A stretch of DNA of 64,000 bases from Pomphorhynchus laevis (taxonomy: Eukaryota > Acanthocephala > Palaeacanthocephala > Echinorhynchida > Pomphorhynchidae). The stretch is from the NCBI GenBank assembly GCA_012934845.2, contig WNNJ02002384.1:269245-333244 (forward strand). Reading direction: 5' to 3'. Position numbers and translations under genes: made by a program. Below the pieces are notes generated by a model. That model was not told the origin of the DNA and ran no database searches. It saw only the letters and a program-made list of their open reading frames with translations. Below are positions 22,767-33,420 of the stretch, in pieces (within the stretch, counting starts at the first letter, position 1; each line of letters begins with the position of its first letter).

Positions 22767-25190
22767 AACACGTTGGTAGGGAAGGGATTGGCATGTGAGG
22801 TTTTGTTGGTCAAGGACATGATAACAAATAAGACTCTGCCAGGTGAGACAGAGAGTATATGAAAGAGTTCTGGGAGGATGATGCGAGGCTAGTAGCAGTG
22901 ACATGGAATCGGAACGGGGTTATGACAGAGCAACGAGGATACTCTGGTCGGGAGAAATGACGAATAATCATGGGGATTGATGTTGCAAGACGAAGACGAA
23001 GAGAAAAGATTGAGTTAAAAAATATGTCAGAGAGACTGGATGTTTAATGAAGTGTTGATTTTGTGCTGCCAGGAGTTTCATTTGGTACGAAGTAGGTGGG
23101 TGTGAGACCGGCGAAGAGCAAGATAGGAATCACGGAGAGACGGAGTGAGCGATCGGAAATCACGTCTATGAGAGCGATGATAGACTCGACGCTTTGAGAG
23201 TAGGCATTTGATGTCAAACCATTGCGGCACGGTGCAAATGAAGGTGAACCTTGAAGGGCAAGAGAACATTGAGAGTGGATGTGAGTTAATAGTCGAAAAG
23301 AAATGCAAGATCGTGAGGAGAGGATGATTTTATTGTGTGAGAAGATAGAGGCGATTTAAGTAAAGCGGAGCGGAGAAGGGGGATGTAAAGTTTTCTCCAA
23401 GGGAGACGTAAGATGGTATGTGTGTGAAGCGGGAAGTTGTTGGAAGTGAGATCAAGGGTGACGAGAAAGTGATCGGATATACCAGAATCAAATATGAACA
23501 TTGATGTGTAGGCAGCAATACGATCGGGACAATTATTGTGTCGAGTGCTTCGCCAAAAATATGTGTGGAGGCAGTGGAGATGTATTTATAATTGCAGTTG
23601 GATATAATGTTGATGATCCTGATGGACTCGGTGGAAGAGGGCCGTCGAGGCGGATGTTGAAGTCGCCAAGAATGAGCGAAGAGATGGAAGACAAATAACA
23701 GTGAGACATGAGGTCAGCGAATTCGTTAAAAAAGGAGGTGGGAGCTGATGAACCAGGACGTTATACAATGGCGAAATTCAGAATGATCGGGCTAGAAGAA
23801 CGATAAGTGAGCAATTCAAAAGAGCAAAGGCTGAAAGGGGGAATGATTTCGCGAAGAGACGCGGAGTGACGGACGAATGTGATAATGCCGCCATGATTAG
23901 AGAATTTAGAATCGGATGAGCTGAGGGGGCGCGGCGGATTCGACTAGTGAGCAACCGGCAGAGAGCAAAGGCGAATTGAGATGTCGTCAGAATAGGATTG
24001 CAAGGATTCGGTGAGGCAGAAGAGATCGATGGATTGCTTATTGAATAGGTTGAGAATAAGATCATATTTATGGAGAATAGATCCAGTGTTGAGGAGGGCG
24101 AGGCGGAAACAGTGTGTGGTTGTGAAAGGGGCTAGCGTAGAAGACACATAGAGGAGATGGAGCGCCATCAAATTTCGGGGCGTGTGTGGACAATTTGAAA
24201 AATTCCGTCTATGTTTCGGATGGAGAGAGATGTTTCGCGGTATTCCTCGCAACAGCGATTTTCTATGCGGTCATAAGAGAGTTGAGCGATTTCAGAAGGG
24301 GTGATAGATCGGGGAAAATTTTAGTGGTTGAAGATGACATGAGTTTAAATCATTGAGAGAGGACAGAGGACGCGTGAGAGTGATGCTTGTAAACAATTTT
24401 CAGGAGAGGGGCTTAGAAGGAGTAGATTGAGAAGATTTGTTTTGGCGGATGAATGCGACAGGAGATATGTCCTTGAAAAAAAGACTGTCTATTCACAGGA
24501 ACAAGAGACGAGAGGATGGATCTGAAGGCGGAAGCACCGTGGTCGAAACGTGCTTGTGGAGATAAGGAGGTGGAAATAGTGATATTGGTGACGATGACGC
24601 AACGATCGCGAGAAGGAAAGCGTTTCCGTAAAGGAGGAAGAGGGACGTGAATGGGTGAGATCACGATAGGAGAGCTGATAGTTGAGGATTTTAAGGGAGT
24701 TGGTTTGACGACGGGAGACATACAGCAATATAATAATAAAGAGGGTGGCAAGCGATGTTAGGAAAGGTTATGAGTTGAAGGATCGTAGAGGTTGGTGGAG
24801 GTGATTTTGATTGATGGATGTCGTTATTGAGAAACGAACAGGAAGGACGGGACGAGGTGTCGGGGAGTGAAGATTACATGTGATGAAACGTATATATGTT
24901 GACATGGTCGGTGGATAACGAAAGGACATTAGAAACGAAGGGGCTAGTTTAAGTGGACGTGTTGGATGTTGATATATTGGAGAGGTTGCGGATTAGTTTG
25001 TTGGCACAAAAACTACATAGGAAGTCTTCTTTAGGCTTATTGTTGTCGCAGGCGATTGTTGTCCATACACTGCGGTCGTGTCGAGCACTGCATTTGCAGT
25101 TGTGCATTATTGATGTCGGTCGTAGCTGTTTTCGTAGCAGTTATTCAAGACATTAGTCAAGCAATGGATCTTGAATTTGAGTATGAATGC
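22767..25190 (-). pseudogene. LINE C, ORF1 and endonuclease part
   Basis: From about 25190 downwards: ORF1 N-terminus (INNAQLQMQCSTR, later DFLCSFCANKLIRNL), a Ser/Pro-rich middle (PPLRKRFPSRDRCVIVTNIT near 24.6 kb), and an ORF1 end. ORF2 then starts near 24170 (MALHLLYVSSTLAPF, FRLALLNTGSILHKYDLI) with endonuclease blocks down to NKTSHANPFPTN at 22780, where it is cut before the RT. The order matches the fuller LINE B at 43.2-47.6 kb. Several frame changes are present. A 26-bp direct repeat (ATTCAAGACATTAGTCA core) lies just upstream of the 5' end at 25141 and 25218. Confidence 0.7.
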
Positions 25191-25379
25191 CTGGGACTTT
25201 TTGCTTCTAACTTTTGCTCATTCAAGACATTAGTCAAACAATGGATATTAAGTTAGTCATGGATGTTTGGGAAAATTTTAATAATCAAAGTTGTATTTTT
25301 GTGGTCAGTTGAAAAAGCCATATTCTGCTAATAACTTGTATCTATGATAATACTTTTTTAGTGAAGTGTTAATCCTGGA

Positions 25380-27252
25380 TTAACAGAAGTTCTCACACAT
25401 AAAGCTCGGAAGAAAAATACTGGTCGTAGATTTCTCATAAACTATAAATCGCTTCACTTATCCGGACGCTTATCCTCTCCCCCAAACTATCAGATTTGGT
25501 AAATGAAATGTCAAAAAATAGATACTTCTCACAACTTGATCTAAAAGAGGCATACTATCAGATACCAATATGTTCTCAAGAAAGGTCTTTCACAACTTTT
25601 GAGGCGTGTGGGCAGCTCTACCAATTCGGTCGCATTCAAATGGGTGTCACAAATGGGGTAGTAGCCCTCCAGAGGTTCCTTAACGTATTTATAAAAACAA
25701 ACAACCTTTTGGGGTTTACTCTTACCTCAATGACATAGTTATTGTTGGGAAAACATGGAGCGAACACGACAATAACTTAAAACTGTTTGAATTAGCAGCA
25801 TCTAAGGAAGGGGCTAGAAATAAGCCGAGAGAAAAGCAAATATCGTCTAACATCCATAAAATGTCTCGGCTATGAGATATCGTACAATATACTACGACCA
25901 TATCCCGATCGCATGTATGCCGTCAAAAGAATTAAAATTCCGAAAGACAAGTTAACACTACAATGTTTGATTGGATTCTTCGTATAATATAGCAAATCGA
26001 TTAAGAATTTTCCAGCGATAGTCGCTCCACTCACCGGTGCATACGTGGAATTTCCATTGAATAAAGTAGCACAAAAGGTAATTGGCATATTAAAAGAATA
26101 GATAATCAATGCCATCGTACATACAATAAGCGAGAACGAGCCATTTACAATAGAGACTAGTGCTTCCAAACATTCTATCGGTGCCACTTTATTCCAGCAG
26201 GACAGACCGGTAGCTTCTTTTCCCGAACCCTTAACAAACACGAAAAGAGACATCGTTGAAAAGGAGCATACGCAATAGTAGAGTCAATAAGACACTGGAG
26301 ACATTATCTAGCACCACGACTTTTCACATTAATCACAGATCAGCGATCTGTCTTTTATGATCGATCAGGAAAGAAGTGGTAAGATTAAGAATGCAAAACT
26401 CATGAGGTGGCGAATGGATCTTGCATGTTACCAATACGAAATTCAGTATCGACCTGGACGAATAAACGTCTCTACTGACATTATGTCTCTTGATGTGTGC
26501 TGCGCAACTGCTAATAAAAAAATTCATGGAACTACACAACAACTAATTCATCCTGGAGTGACTCGTATGTACCACTACGTGGAATCTCAAAACCTACCAG
26601 TCTCACTGGACGATATTCGAAGAATAACTTCTTGTTGTGATATATGCTGTCGGGTAAAACCTCGTTTCTTCAAACCTACGAATGACTTCCACATGATAAA
26701 GGCGACTCACCCACTCGATAGATTGTCTATAGATTTCAAAGGACCTCTACCCACAACTCAAGTAGGGTTTAGATATATTCTCACAGTTATCGACGAATAT
26801 AGTCGCCATCCATTTGCGTTTGCAACCAAGGATATGACAACATCAGTTGTCATCGAATGCCTGAAAACTATATTTTCACTCTGCGGCTGCCCTAGTTAAA
26901 TACATTTTGATCGGGGAAATAGTTTTGTTTCAACGGAACTAAAATCTTGGCTTTTGAAAATAGGCGTAATTTCAAGTCATACTTCACCTTTTCGCTCTAA
27001 AAGTAATTCACAGTGCGAACGATTAAATGGTACCATATGGCGCACAATATTACTGAGATTAGAATCGTGCAAGCAGCCAGTCACTCGTTGGTTAAACGTA
27101 CTGTCGGACGCATTGGCTGCTATACGAGGACTTCTGGATACTGTTACCAACAAAACTTCCCACGAACGATTCTTCAAATTCGCACGACGCGTTCCTTTAC
27201 GAAGACATCTACCATCATGGCTACTTGATAGAACGCCCTGTATTTTCGGATA
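25380..27252 (+). mobile_element. Ty3/gypsy-type LTR retrotransposon fossil (pol only)
   Basis: Parts seen in order: reverse transcriptase, RNase H and integrase of a Ty3/gypsy-type pol. No LTRs, gag or envelope were recognised. It is clearly broken, with several breaks, and incomplete at both ends. It lies wholly inside the segmental duplication, and its copy at 57838-59710 is almost identical, so it inserted and decayed before the duplication. Confidence 0.8.
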
Positions 27253-27587
27253 ACAACCACGAAATTGCTAAGAAATTGACAACCACGAAATTGCTTTAAA
27301 AATTTTAAACGCTGGTTTAAAATTGGCGGAATTCGCGTGGAGACATTGGTGTAGACAATAACGTTGATTTTTTCGACCAATTATTAAGTGACATCTCTGA
27401 TATTTATTAAAAACTGTTTTTTCTGTCCTGTTACTAATAACAGTTTAAAATATCGTTTCGAGCCATTCAACACATGAGTTGTCATCACGTAGCGGTCCGC
27501 TGATCAATACGTGAAGATTCCAAACCATCTGAAAATCGTTCAAACATATTATAATTTCAGTTTTCTCATTATTGAAGAAATAAAATC

Positions 27588-28215
27588 AGCGTTTAAAAAT
27601 TTTAAACTTGTTAAAAATAAATTTATTTTTATTCAAGATAATAAAGTAATGATGCCATTTTTTTGTGTATACGTCGATTTATTGTAAGTTGGAAATAATA
27701 AGTTAAACATGATGATAGGATATTATACCAAAGTGCTTAAAAAGTATTTTGAAGTTCAAAAAATTAAATTCTGTTTTACAACGTAATACATCTTAAATCA
27801 ACCTCAAACTTGAAAATAATGTAGATATATGATTTGTAATCGTATAATAATATTGCAGTAAACAAACTACTAACAAGGGCAATGGTAAAATTTTATTTTT
27901 TTTATTTAAAAATTTAAAATTTAAATTTTTTCAACATACTAAATCAATTCATAAGTTTTTGTGTAAATGGTAACTGATAGATGGTCGATGTTGTGCGATG
28001 AAAAAAGTATGGGTTATCATATCGATTTTTTTTTGGAAGAAATATTTTTAAGTTCAAAAAATTGAACATTTTCTTTGAAGCGTAATATACGTCGTATCGA
28101 GCTAAAACTTATATGTGGTGTAGATACATAATGTGCTATCATTGTGTGGTAATTTTTAACTAATCCGAACACTTACTTGAAAAATATTCAAATTTCAATT
28201 TTTTTGAAAAAAAAT
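27588..28215. repeat. AT-rich diverged tandem units
   Basis: Two related units of about 300 bp: both contain AAGTTCAAAAAATT followed by a CGTAATA block, near 27750 and 28050. Non-coding. This is the only part of the duplication where the two copies differ noticeably. Confidence 0.55.
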
Positions 28216-28260
28216 AAATTTTAATTTTAAACTTTACCTACACTATGCTGCAAAAAATGA

Positions 28261-28348
28261 AAGATGTTTTTTAATGTCTAATAAAGGTCTTTCGTTTTTT
28301 ATAAAAATTTTTCTTGCCTAGTTGTGTCCGCCTTTCGGAAATGTTGCC
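28261..28348 (+). repeat. 87-bp direct repeat, copy 1
   Basis: It shares TAGTTGTGTCCGCCTTTCGG and flanking blocks with 29009-29095. Confidence 0.75.
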
Positions 28349-28470
28349 AACTCCATTAATGTTAAATAGCTCTCACTACCATCAAATATGCGGCGAATGA
28401 GTTCTCTACAGATAATTTAATAACTTTGTTTACTTATGATATACATTATTCAACGTTTATTATTATTCAA

Positions 28471-28516
28471 CACGCCTCCACCATTCGGCCACGCGGGGCC
28501 GAATGGTGGAGGCGTG
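28471..28516. repeat. 20-bp inverted repeat covering a tRNA-like D arm
   Basis: CACGCCTCCACCATTCGGCC (28471-28490) and its exact reverse complement (28497-28516) flank a 6-nt loop. The right arm is the A-box region of the SINE. Confidence 0.85.
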
Positions 28517-28690
28517 TGCATTGCAAACTCTATGTACGGGGTTCAAACCTCGAGCAAGCACTCTCTATTGACTTCTCTGTAAGCACACATCAAAGCCACA
28601 AGATCGCGTTGTCGAAAGACGTAGGGGCACCCGATGATGAAGCGGGACCACTCTTCATTATTCAAGGTTTATCTTAGTTTGATTTTTCAT
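28491..28690 (+). mobile_element. Candidate tRNA-derived SINE
   Basis: The A-box-like block GGCCGAATGGTGGAGGCG (28497-28514) and the B-box-like block GGGTTCAAACC (28538-28548) are spaced as in tRNA genes. A body of about 140 bp follows, ending in a T-rich stretch. The head resembles Ser/Leu-type tRNAs (GGCCGAATGGT). RNA polymerase III would be the expected transcriptase. A simple tRNA pseudogene is the alternative. Confidence 0.6.
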
Positions 28691-28699
28691 GTATTCATT

Positions 28700-29008
28700 T
28701 GTGTCAATTAAGCTGCTAACCCCATTAAAACTTATTTGAACTCATTATAAAGGAATTATCATGGAATATTATCAATGCTTTCGCGTATTAATAATCATAT
28801 CAGATTAGAAACATAATTTTGAACGTAATTATAAACGTAATTTTGTGAGACTACAGAAAACTAAATAAAAATTACATGTAGTGAAATTGGACCCATGGAG
28901 CGTTAAAAAATCACTTCTAAACCATTGATCTTTCAAGAACACTTGATATTTTAACGTTGTTTGGATGTTTTATGGCCCAGGTACGATACTTTATATAAAT
29001 TGATAAAC
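28700..29008. other. Spacer, no gene
   Basis: AT-rich, no family recognised. Confidence 0.4.
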
Positions 29009-29117
29009 AAGATGTTTTTTAAATGTCTAATAAAAGTCTCGTTTTTTATAATTTTTTTCTTGTCTAGTTGTGTCCGCCTTTCGGAAATGTTGCCCAAAAT
29101 AATACGTTTTGGGCAAC
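29009..29117. repeat. 87-bp direct repeat, copy 2, with hairpin
   Basis: Repeat body 29009-29095. Its end overlaps a hairpin: GTTGCCCAAAA (29089-29099) and TTTTGGGCAAC (29107-29117), loop of 7 nt. Confidence 0.75.
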
Positions 29118-29430
29118 GTATAAGGGGGTTCCCGCAAATGGACCATTCATTATTACAAGGCTCCAGAAAGCCGTTAACCTACAATAGAAAAAATGACCTG
29201 TAGTAATAATAATATAATATCATTACAATACATGTAAAATAACACGTTAGTGAAACCGTAATTTCTTCATTTCTCTACAGTTTTTGTGCGGCATATAAAT
29301 TATTAGTATTATCCGTATTACATACAACGTTTTAAAGAGATATCATACATTCCAGATTATTGTGGGATAAAGAATTCTTTTGTTATTACTACTTACAAGC
29401 TACGTATTGAAATTCAGTATTAAATAGTCA
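29118..29430. other. Probable LINE A 5' UTR, no ORF
   Basis: AT-rich and non-coding. It directly precedes the ORF1 ATG at 29431. Confidence 0.35.
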
Positions 29431-30600
29431 ATGGGACGTCCTAAAAAGTCTAGCTCAAAGAAGATGGAGTATGATTCTGATTCTTCCTTCACCCAACTGG
29501 AAGTTGAATGTGACACTGATAATTGTGATGTTTGGACAGTACTGAAGGTAAAATCGTCCAGCATATCAAAGTATCAGAGTGTCAAATTCATATGCGGCTT
29601 CCGCTGTGCCTTGACCACCTTAAAGCATCTCACCCAGTGGTATATCTAGGATTATCAGAGTATGTTGTACCTGGTAATGATGTTGCAACCATGACAATTT
29701 TCACGGACGCCTATCCTAGATCTGATAAACGTGACCATGATAGACTTGTATAACCTGTAGCAAGAAGAGATAATGCTCATATTTCAACGAATCCGTGTAC
29801 TTCATGCAAGTGCAACATTTCTTGTTACCCGGTATCCGATCGGTCGAACTTGAATAGGACATCCCATACTCACACAAGAATTTTCTCGCCACATAGTCCC
29901 AATCGCTTTGTTAGACAAAATAGTAACCCTGAGCTTGGGTTGAAATCTAGCTCTATTGCAATTGGACCTTGTGTTGCTAGCACGATCTATCCAAGTCCAA
30001 CAACACGATCTACGCGCGCTGATGTAGCAACTTACCTAAACAAATCTACGACTTCTGTATCCCCGTTGAGTAGAGTCTCTCCTGCGGCAAGTTATCCGGT
30101 TCAGACACCCGACCGGCCCGCACGTTCGAATAACATAAGGGGGCGAGATCTAACCTAAACAGATTAAGATGTGTAATTTTCGCTAATATCATCGAATCCA
30201 AATACGTCATTTCTCAAAACCGTGTGAATGACGACGCTCTTTCAGTGAGAGAGATCTTGTCTAGTATTTTTCTGGATGGAGAGGAACATTTAGCAGAATC
30301 CTTGGAGGTATTGGCCCTTTATAGAATAGGTAAAAAGTATGATAATGGTAGAAATAGACTGCTTCGATTAATCTGTGCTGCAAATGATCAAGCTAATATC
30401 ATCCTTATTAGAGCTTATAGACTTATGGGTAATTCTGTGCGAAAATAGAAGGATATATCGGTTGAAGAGCGCCAACAACTATCTCTCGCTAAAAAATAAC
30501 TAAACGACAGGCGTCAACAAGATGAAAATGATCTCTGTATCCGAAATTTTCATGTGGTCCGACGACGTCCATTTGTACGTTGGGAGAAGTTAGTCCGAAA
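29431..30600 (+). pseudogene. LINE A ORF1, broken
   Basis: ATG 29431 opens MGRPKKSSSKKMEYDSDSS. A C4 finger follows: LEVECDTDNCDVWTVLKV, then FICGF. The middle is Ser/Thr/Pro-rich with a Cys cluster (NPCTSCKCNISCYP near 29795). The RRM-like core starts about 30170 (RCVIFANIIESKYVI, then NDDALSVREILSSIF, LYRIGKKYDNGRNRLLR) and ends ENDLCIRNFHVVRR. The head matches that of LINE B ORF1 (VGCDSKDCDVWTLVRVK), a shared origin. Frame changes occur between these blocks. The duplicated copy has Gly for Glu in the finger (VGCD), the family-like residue. Confidence 0.7.
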
Positions 30601-30958
30601 TACTCACGGTGTAGCGTCTTAGGTGACTTAATTTCATTCCATGGTGTCCTGCATAAGACTTCAAAGAATAGTAGTAGACATCCCCTGAAAATTGCACGTT
30701 CTAACGTTCGCAGCTTAGTTTCGAAGTTTGATGAGTTTAGTTGTTATTTGTCTCACAGCAATATGTCGATTTTTGCAGTTCCTGAAACTTGGCTACACAG
30801 TGGGATTAGTGATGCTTGTGTTGCCATTCCAGGCTTCTCATTATTTAGAACAGACCGACATGATAAATGTAGAGGTCGTGGAGTAACTCCATTCGGGCGA
30901 ATGGAGTTACTTTCTTTAATGATAGAATCACGTGACATCACCATGACCGTTTGTGTAT
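30600..30958 (+). pseudogene. LINE A ORF2, endonuclease start only
   Basis: It reads KIARSNVRSLVSKFDEFS, AVPETWLHSGISDACVAIPG, FSLFRTDRHDKCRGRGV, then a hairpin-bounded loss, then VCVCYRAPR, where the copy ends in the nested palindrome. These are the N-terminal blocks of an APE endonuclease. The catalytic Asp/His half and the RT are absent. Confidence 0.75.
30883..30910. repeat. 13-bp snap-back hairpin in the endonuclease
   Basis: GTAACTCCATTCG and CGAATGGAGTTAC are exact complements with a 2-nt loop. The endonuclease reading jumps here. Confidence 0.8.
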
Positions 30959-31025
30959 GCTATCGTGCTCCACGATAGCATACACAAATATGTGTATGCT
31001 ATCGTGGAGCACGATAGCATACACA
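30952..31025. repeat. Nested palindrome at the LINE A/LINE C junction
   Basis: A 35-nt hairpin (arms TGTGTATGCTATCGTG and its complement, loop CTC) is followed by AATA and then by the exact reverse complement of the whole hairpin. The first arm is native LINE A sequence (VCVCYRAPR codons). The last base touches LINE C. Confidence 0.9.
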
Positions 31026-32297
31026 TATTATGGGGAGCCGACAGCGATGAGACGAAAAGTAACGAGAAGGCGGAGTTTGATGCGGATGTGGATGGTGGGC
31101 CAGGAGAGTTGGGCAAAATATGTGGATGTGTGGTCGAAGCGACGGAGACGAAAGAGCAATCGAACGGCGGTGTTGATTATTCGTTGTAGGGGTAGGATGA
31201 TGGATTTTGGAGAATTGGCGAAAAGGCTAAGGCAGTAATCGATTTTAGGGAAAAGAAGCGATGAAAGAAGATACATACAAGAACGGAAGTCGATAAGGGG
31301 GCGGATACGGCGGATGTTACGGATAATTAAGTTAGACGAGCGGACCTTGTCACGGACGAAGGGTTTAAGGGAAAGGTGATCATCGAAATGGAAGCCTAAG
31401 AAAGTGAGATTGTGGACTATGGGAATGATCGATGAGGCAAAATATACAGTGGTAGGAGATATGTTTGGTTTACGGGGAGGATCCACATTATTTTGGACTT
31501 TTCGGCGTTTAGAACGAGATGGAGATTGGAGAGACGTTTGTAGATAGAAGAAAGACAGTTGGAGGCAGAAATGCCGATATCGTGTATGCGATGTGCGGGT
31601 GCATGAGCATAGATCAGAATGTCATCGGCATATTGCATGACGTTAAAGGAGTAAGGTGTGATAAACGGAGAGAGATCGCCAAGCAGAAGAGAGAAATGCA
31701 GGGGACCTAGGACTGAATCTTGTGGGACCCCGCAAAAAATAGGGATGGGAGGGGAGGATGATGAATTAGAACAGACGCGAAAGGAACGGTCGGATAGATA
31801 TGAGGCGAACCATGCTACGGAGTAGGAAGAAAAGCCGTAATCATAACGAAGGCGAGAAAGGAGGACGGAGTGGTCGACAATGTCGAATGCGGAGGAGAGG
31901 TCGAGGGAGATGAGAACACTATATAGAGCCTTGTCTCGAGAAATGAGTAAGTCGTTGTACACTTTTATGCATGCGATTTCTGTCGAGTGATTAGAGCGGA
32001 AAGCGGATTGGAAAGGAGGGTACAGATTGGATGAGGAGAGATAAGCGTTGATTTGTATTAAGATGAGGCGTTCTAAGAGATTAGTAAGAGTAGGGAGTAG
32101 TGAAATGGGGCGATAGCTAGAAGGGAGGGGTGGAGCGATTGTTTCTTAAGGAGGGGACGAACGATTGCGGATTTCCAGTGTGAAGGGAAGATACGACTGC
32201 GGATGGACGAGTTAAACAAGGTTGTGATAAATGGGGATATCGATGAGCATATAGATTTTATACGTGGGTAGGCAGGGGATCGGCAGGTGAGGTTTTT
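31026..32297 (-). pseudogene. LINE C, RT part
   Basis: From 32297 downwards: linker KTSPADPLPTHV, RT fingers, VYNDLLISRDKALYSVLIS, motif A LDLSSAFDIVDH, motif B CGVPQDSVLGPLHFSLLLGD, motif C VMQYADDILIYAHAP, then LTFLGFHFDDHLSLKPFVRD and the C-terminal helices (IDYCLSLFANSPKSIILPLQ). It stops at VTFRLIAVGSP, where the palindrome begins, so the 3' tail is lost. A few frame changes are present. The second copy (63484 on) differs by one inserted G near 63930. Confidence 0.8.
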
Positions 32298-32429
32298 TAG
32301 AAAATAAACTGTGATTTTTAATTATCATCATATTGCCGGTGGGGAACAGTTTAATAGGGCCTTTCATTTTAATACTTTCCATATCGGTTCAAATGTCAAT
32401 AGGTTGTTGTGGATGTGTGGGAGAGTTTT

Positions 32430-33310
32430 TAAAGGTTAAAATAATTGGAATTAATTATTAATAGACAAAAATAGTACATATTATGTTTGAAGGATGGGAC
32501 TGAGGCGGTTGAGCGGATGGCAGAAGATAGTTTATTCCAGGGAATGAGCGGCAATAAAATGCGAACGCCGGCCACAGTTTGAGGAAAATGACGGAACATG
32601 GAAAAGAATAGAGTACACATGAATGAATATTTATTGATATGAGGCGGGATTCGGTGAGAGTAGGAAGATACAGATATGGCGAGTTTGAAGAAAAGAGTCG
32701 AAAGGTTATGCAAAGGATACGGAATAGAATGCGGCTTTGTATACTTAGCAAGTTGAGTCTAGAAATGCTAGAGGAAATATGATCAAAACCGCGAAGTCGA
32801 ATAAGGATACTGACAGCGGAAGTCATGAGGCGCTGGAAGGGAACAAGAGAGAATATGGAGGAAAAAGCAAAATAACTGAGGCAATAGTCGATCTTAGGAA
32901 ACAATAGACTGGGGATAATAGAGTGACAAAAATTAAAATCAAGCGAGTTCCTAACACGAGAAAGTCATGAAGTAGAGATTGCAAGATCGGGTTTTGTCTC
33001 AACGAATGGATCGAAAGTCAGTTGTTGAAGTGACTCACAACGGGAAATGAACAACAATAAGAAATATCGAATTAATAAATACCGATAAAGAAGATACAGA
33101 GAGGAAAAAAGATAAACCATATAAACGAAGCAAGGAAGGATCGTGGATATGGTAAGAATACAATTTGTAGAAGAGGCGGAAAGATCATCGATAAGATAAT
33201 CAAGATAATGAGAGTAAAAAAGAATATTATCAGCATTTTGCATTATGCAGAAATCATGATCACATGAAATGTCGGAGATATAGTGCTTTGTGGTACATCA
33301 CGGCATTTAA
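32430..33310 (-). pseudogene. LINE D relic (RT C-terminal half)
   Basis: A diverged relative of B/C. It has worn motif B (DVPQSTISPTFH), worn motif C (MQNADNILFYSH), then MFPKIDYCLSYFAFSS ... LLSIQSRILFRILCITFRLF and SFPGINYLLPSAQ. Older than the C copies judging by motif decay. Confidence 0.65.
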
Positions 33311-33420
33311 TCTAACCATAATGGTAAAAAATCTTGGTTAGTAATATTTACATTGCAGATCAATTCAATCAGTTCCAGTAGCAAATTAAACAGGTTCAAC
33401 ACCAAAAGACGTTAATGGGA
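33311..33420. other. Probable LINE C 5' UTR
   Basis: Non-coding. It leads into the ORF1 start of the C copy. Confidence 0.35.

Larger units (their letters stand above)
18340..31542. repeat. Segmental duplication, source copy
   Basis: It matches 50798-64000 at an offset of 32458 (32459 after a 1-nt insertion near 63930). Identity is nearly complete apart from 27588-28215. The left breakpoint lies inside LINE E ORF1: bases 18340 and 50798 are the first that match. The right end is not known because the second copy runs off the window. Confidence 0.9.

Noticed and set aside
28491-28565. Functional tRNA gene
   Set aside because: A and B boxes are present but no convincing anticodon and acceptor stems can be drawn, and a non-tRNA body follows.
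30951-31238. 95-codon frame with repeated TIAYT words
   Set aside because: It is the nested palindrome read through, followed by antisense LINE C.
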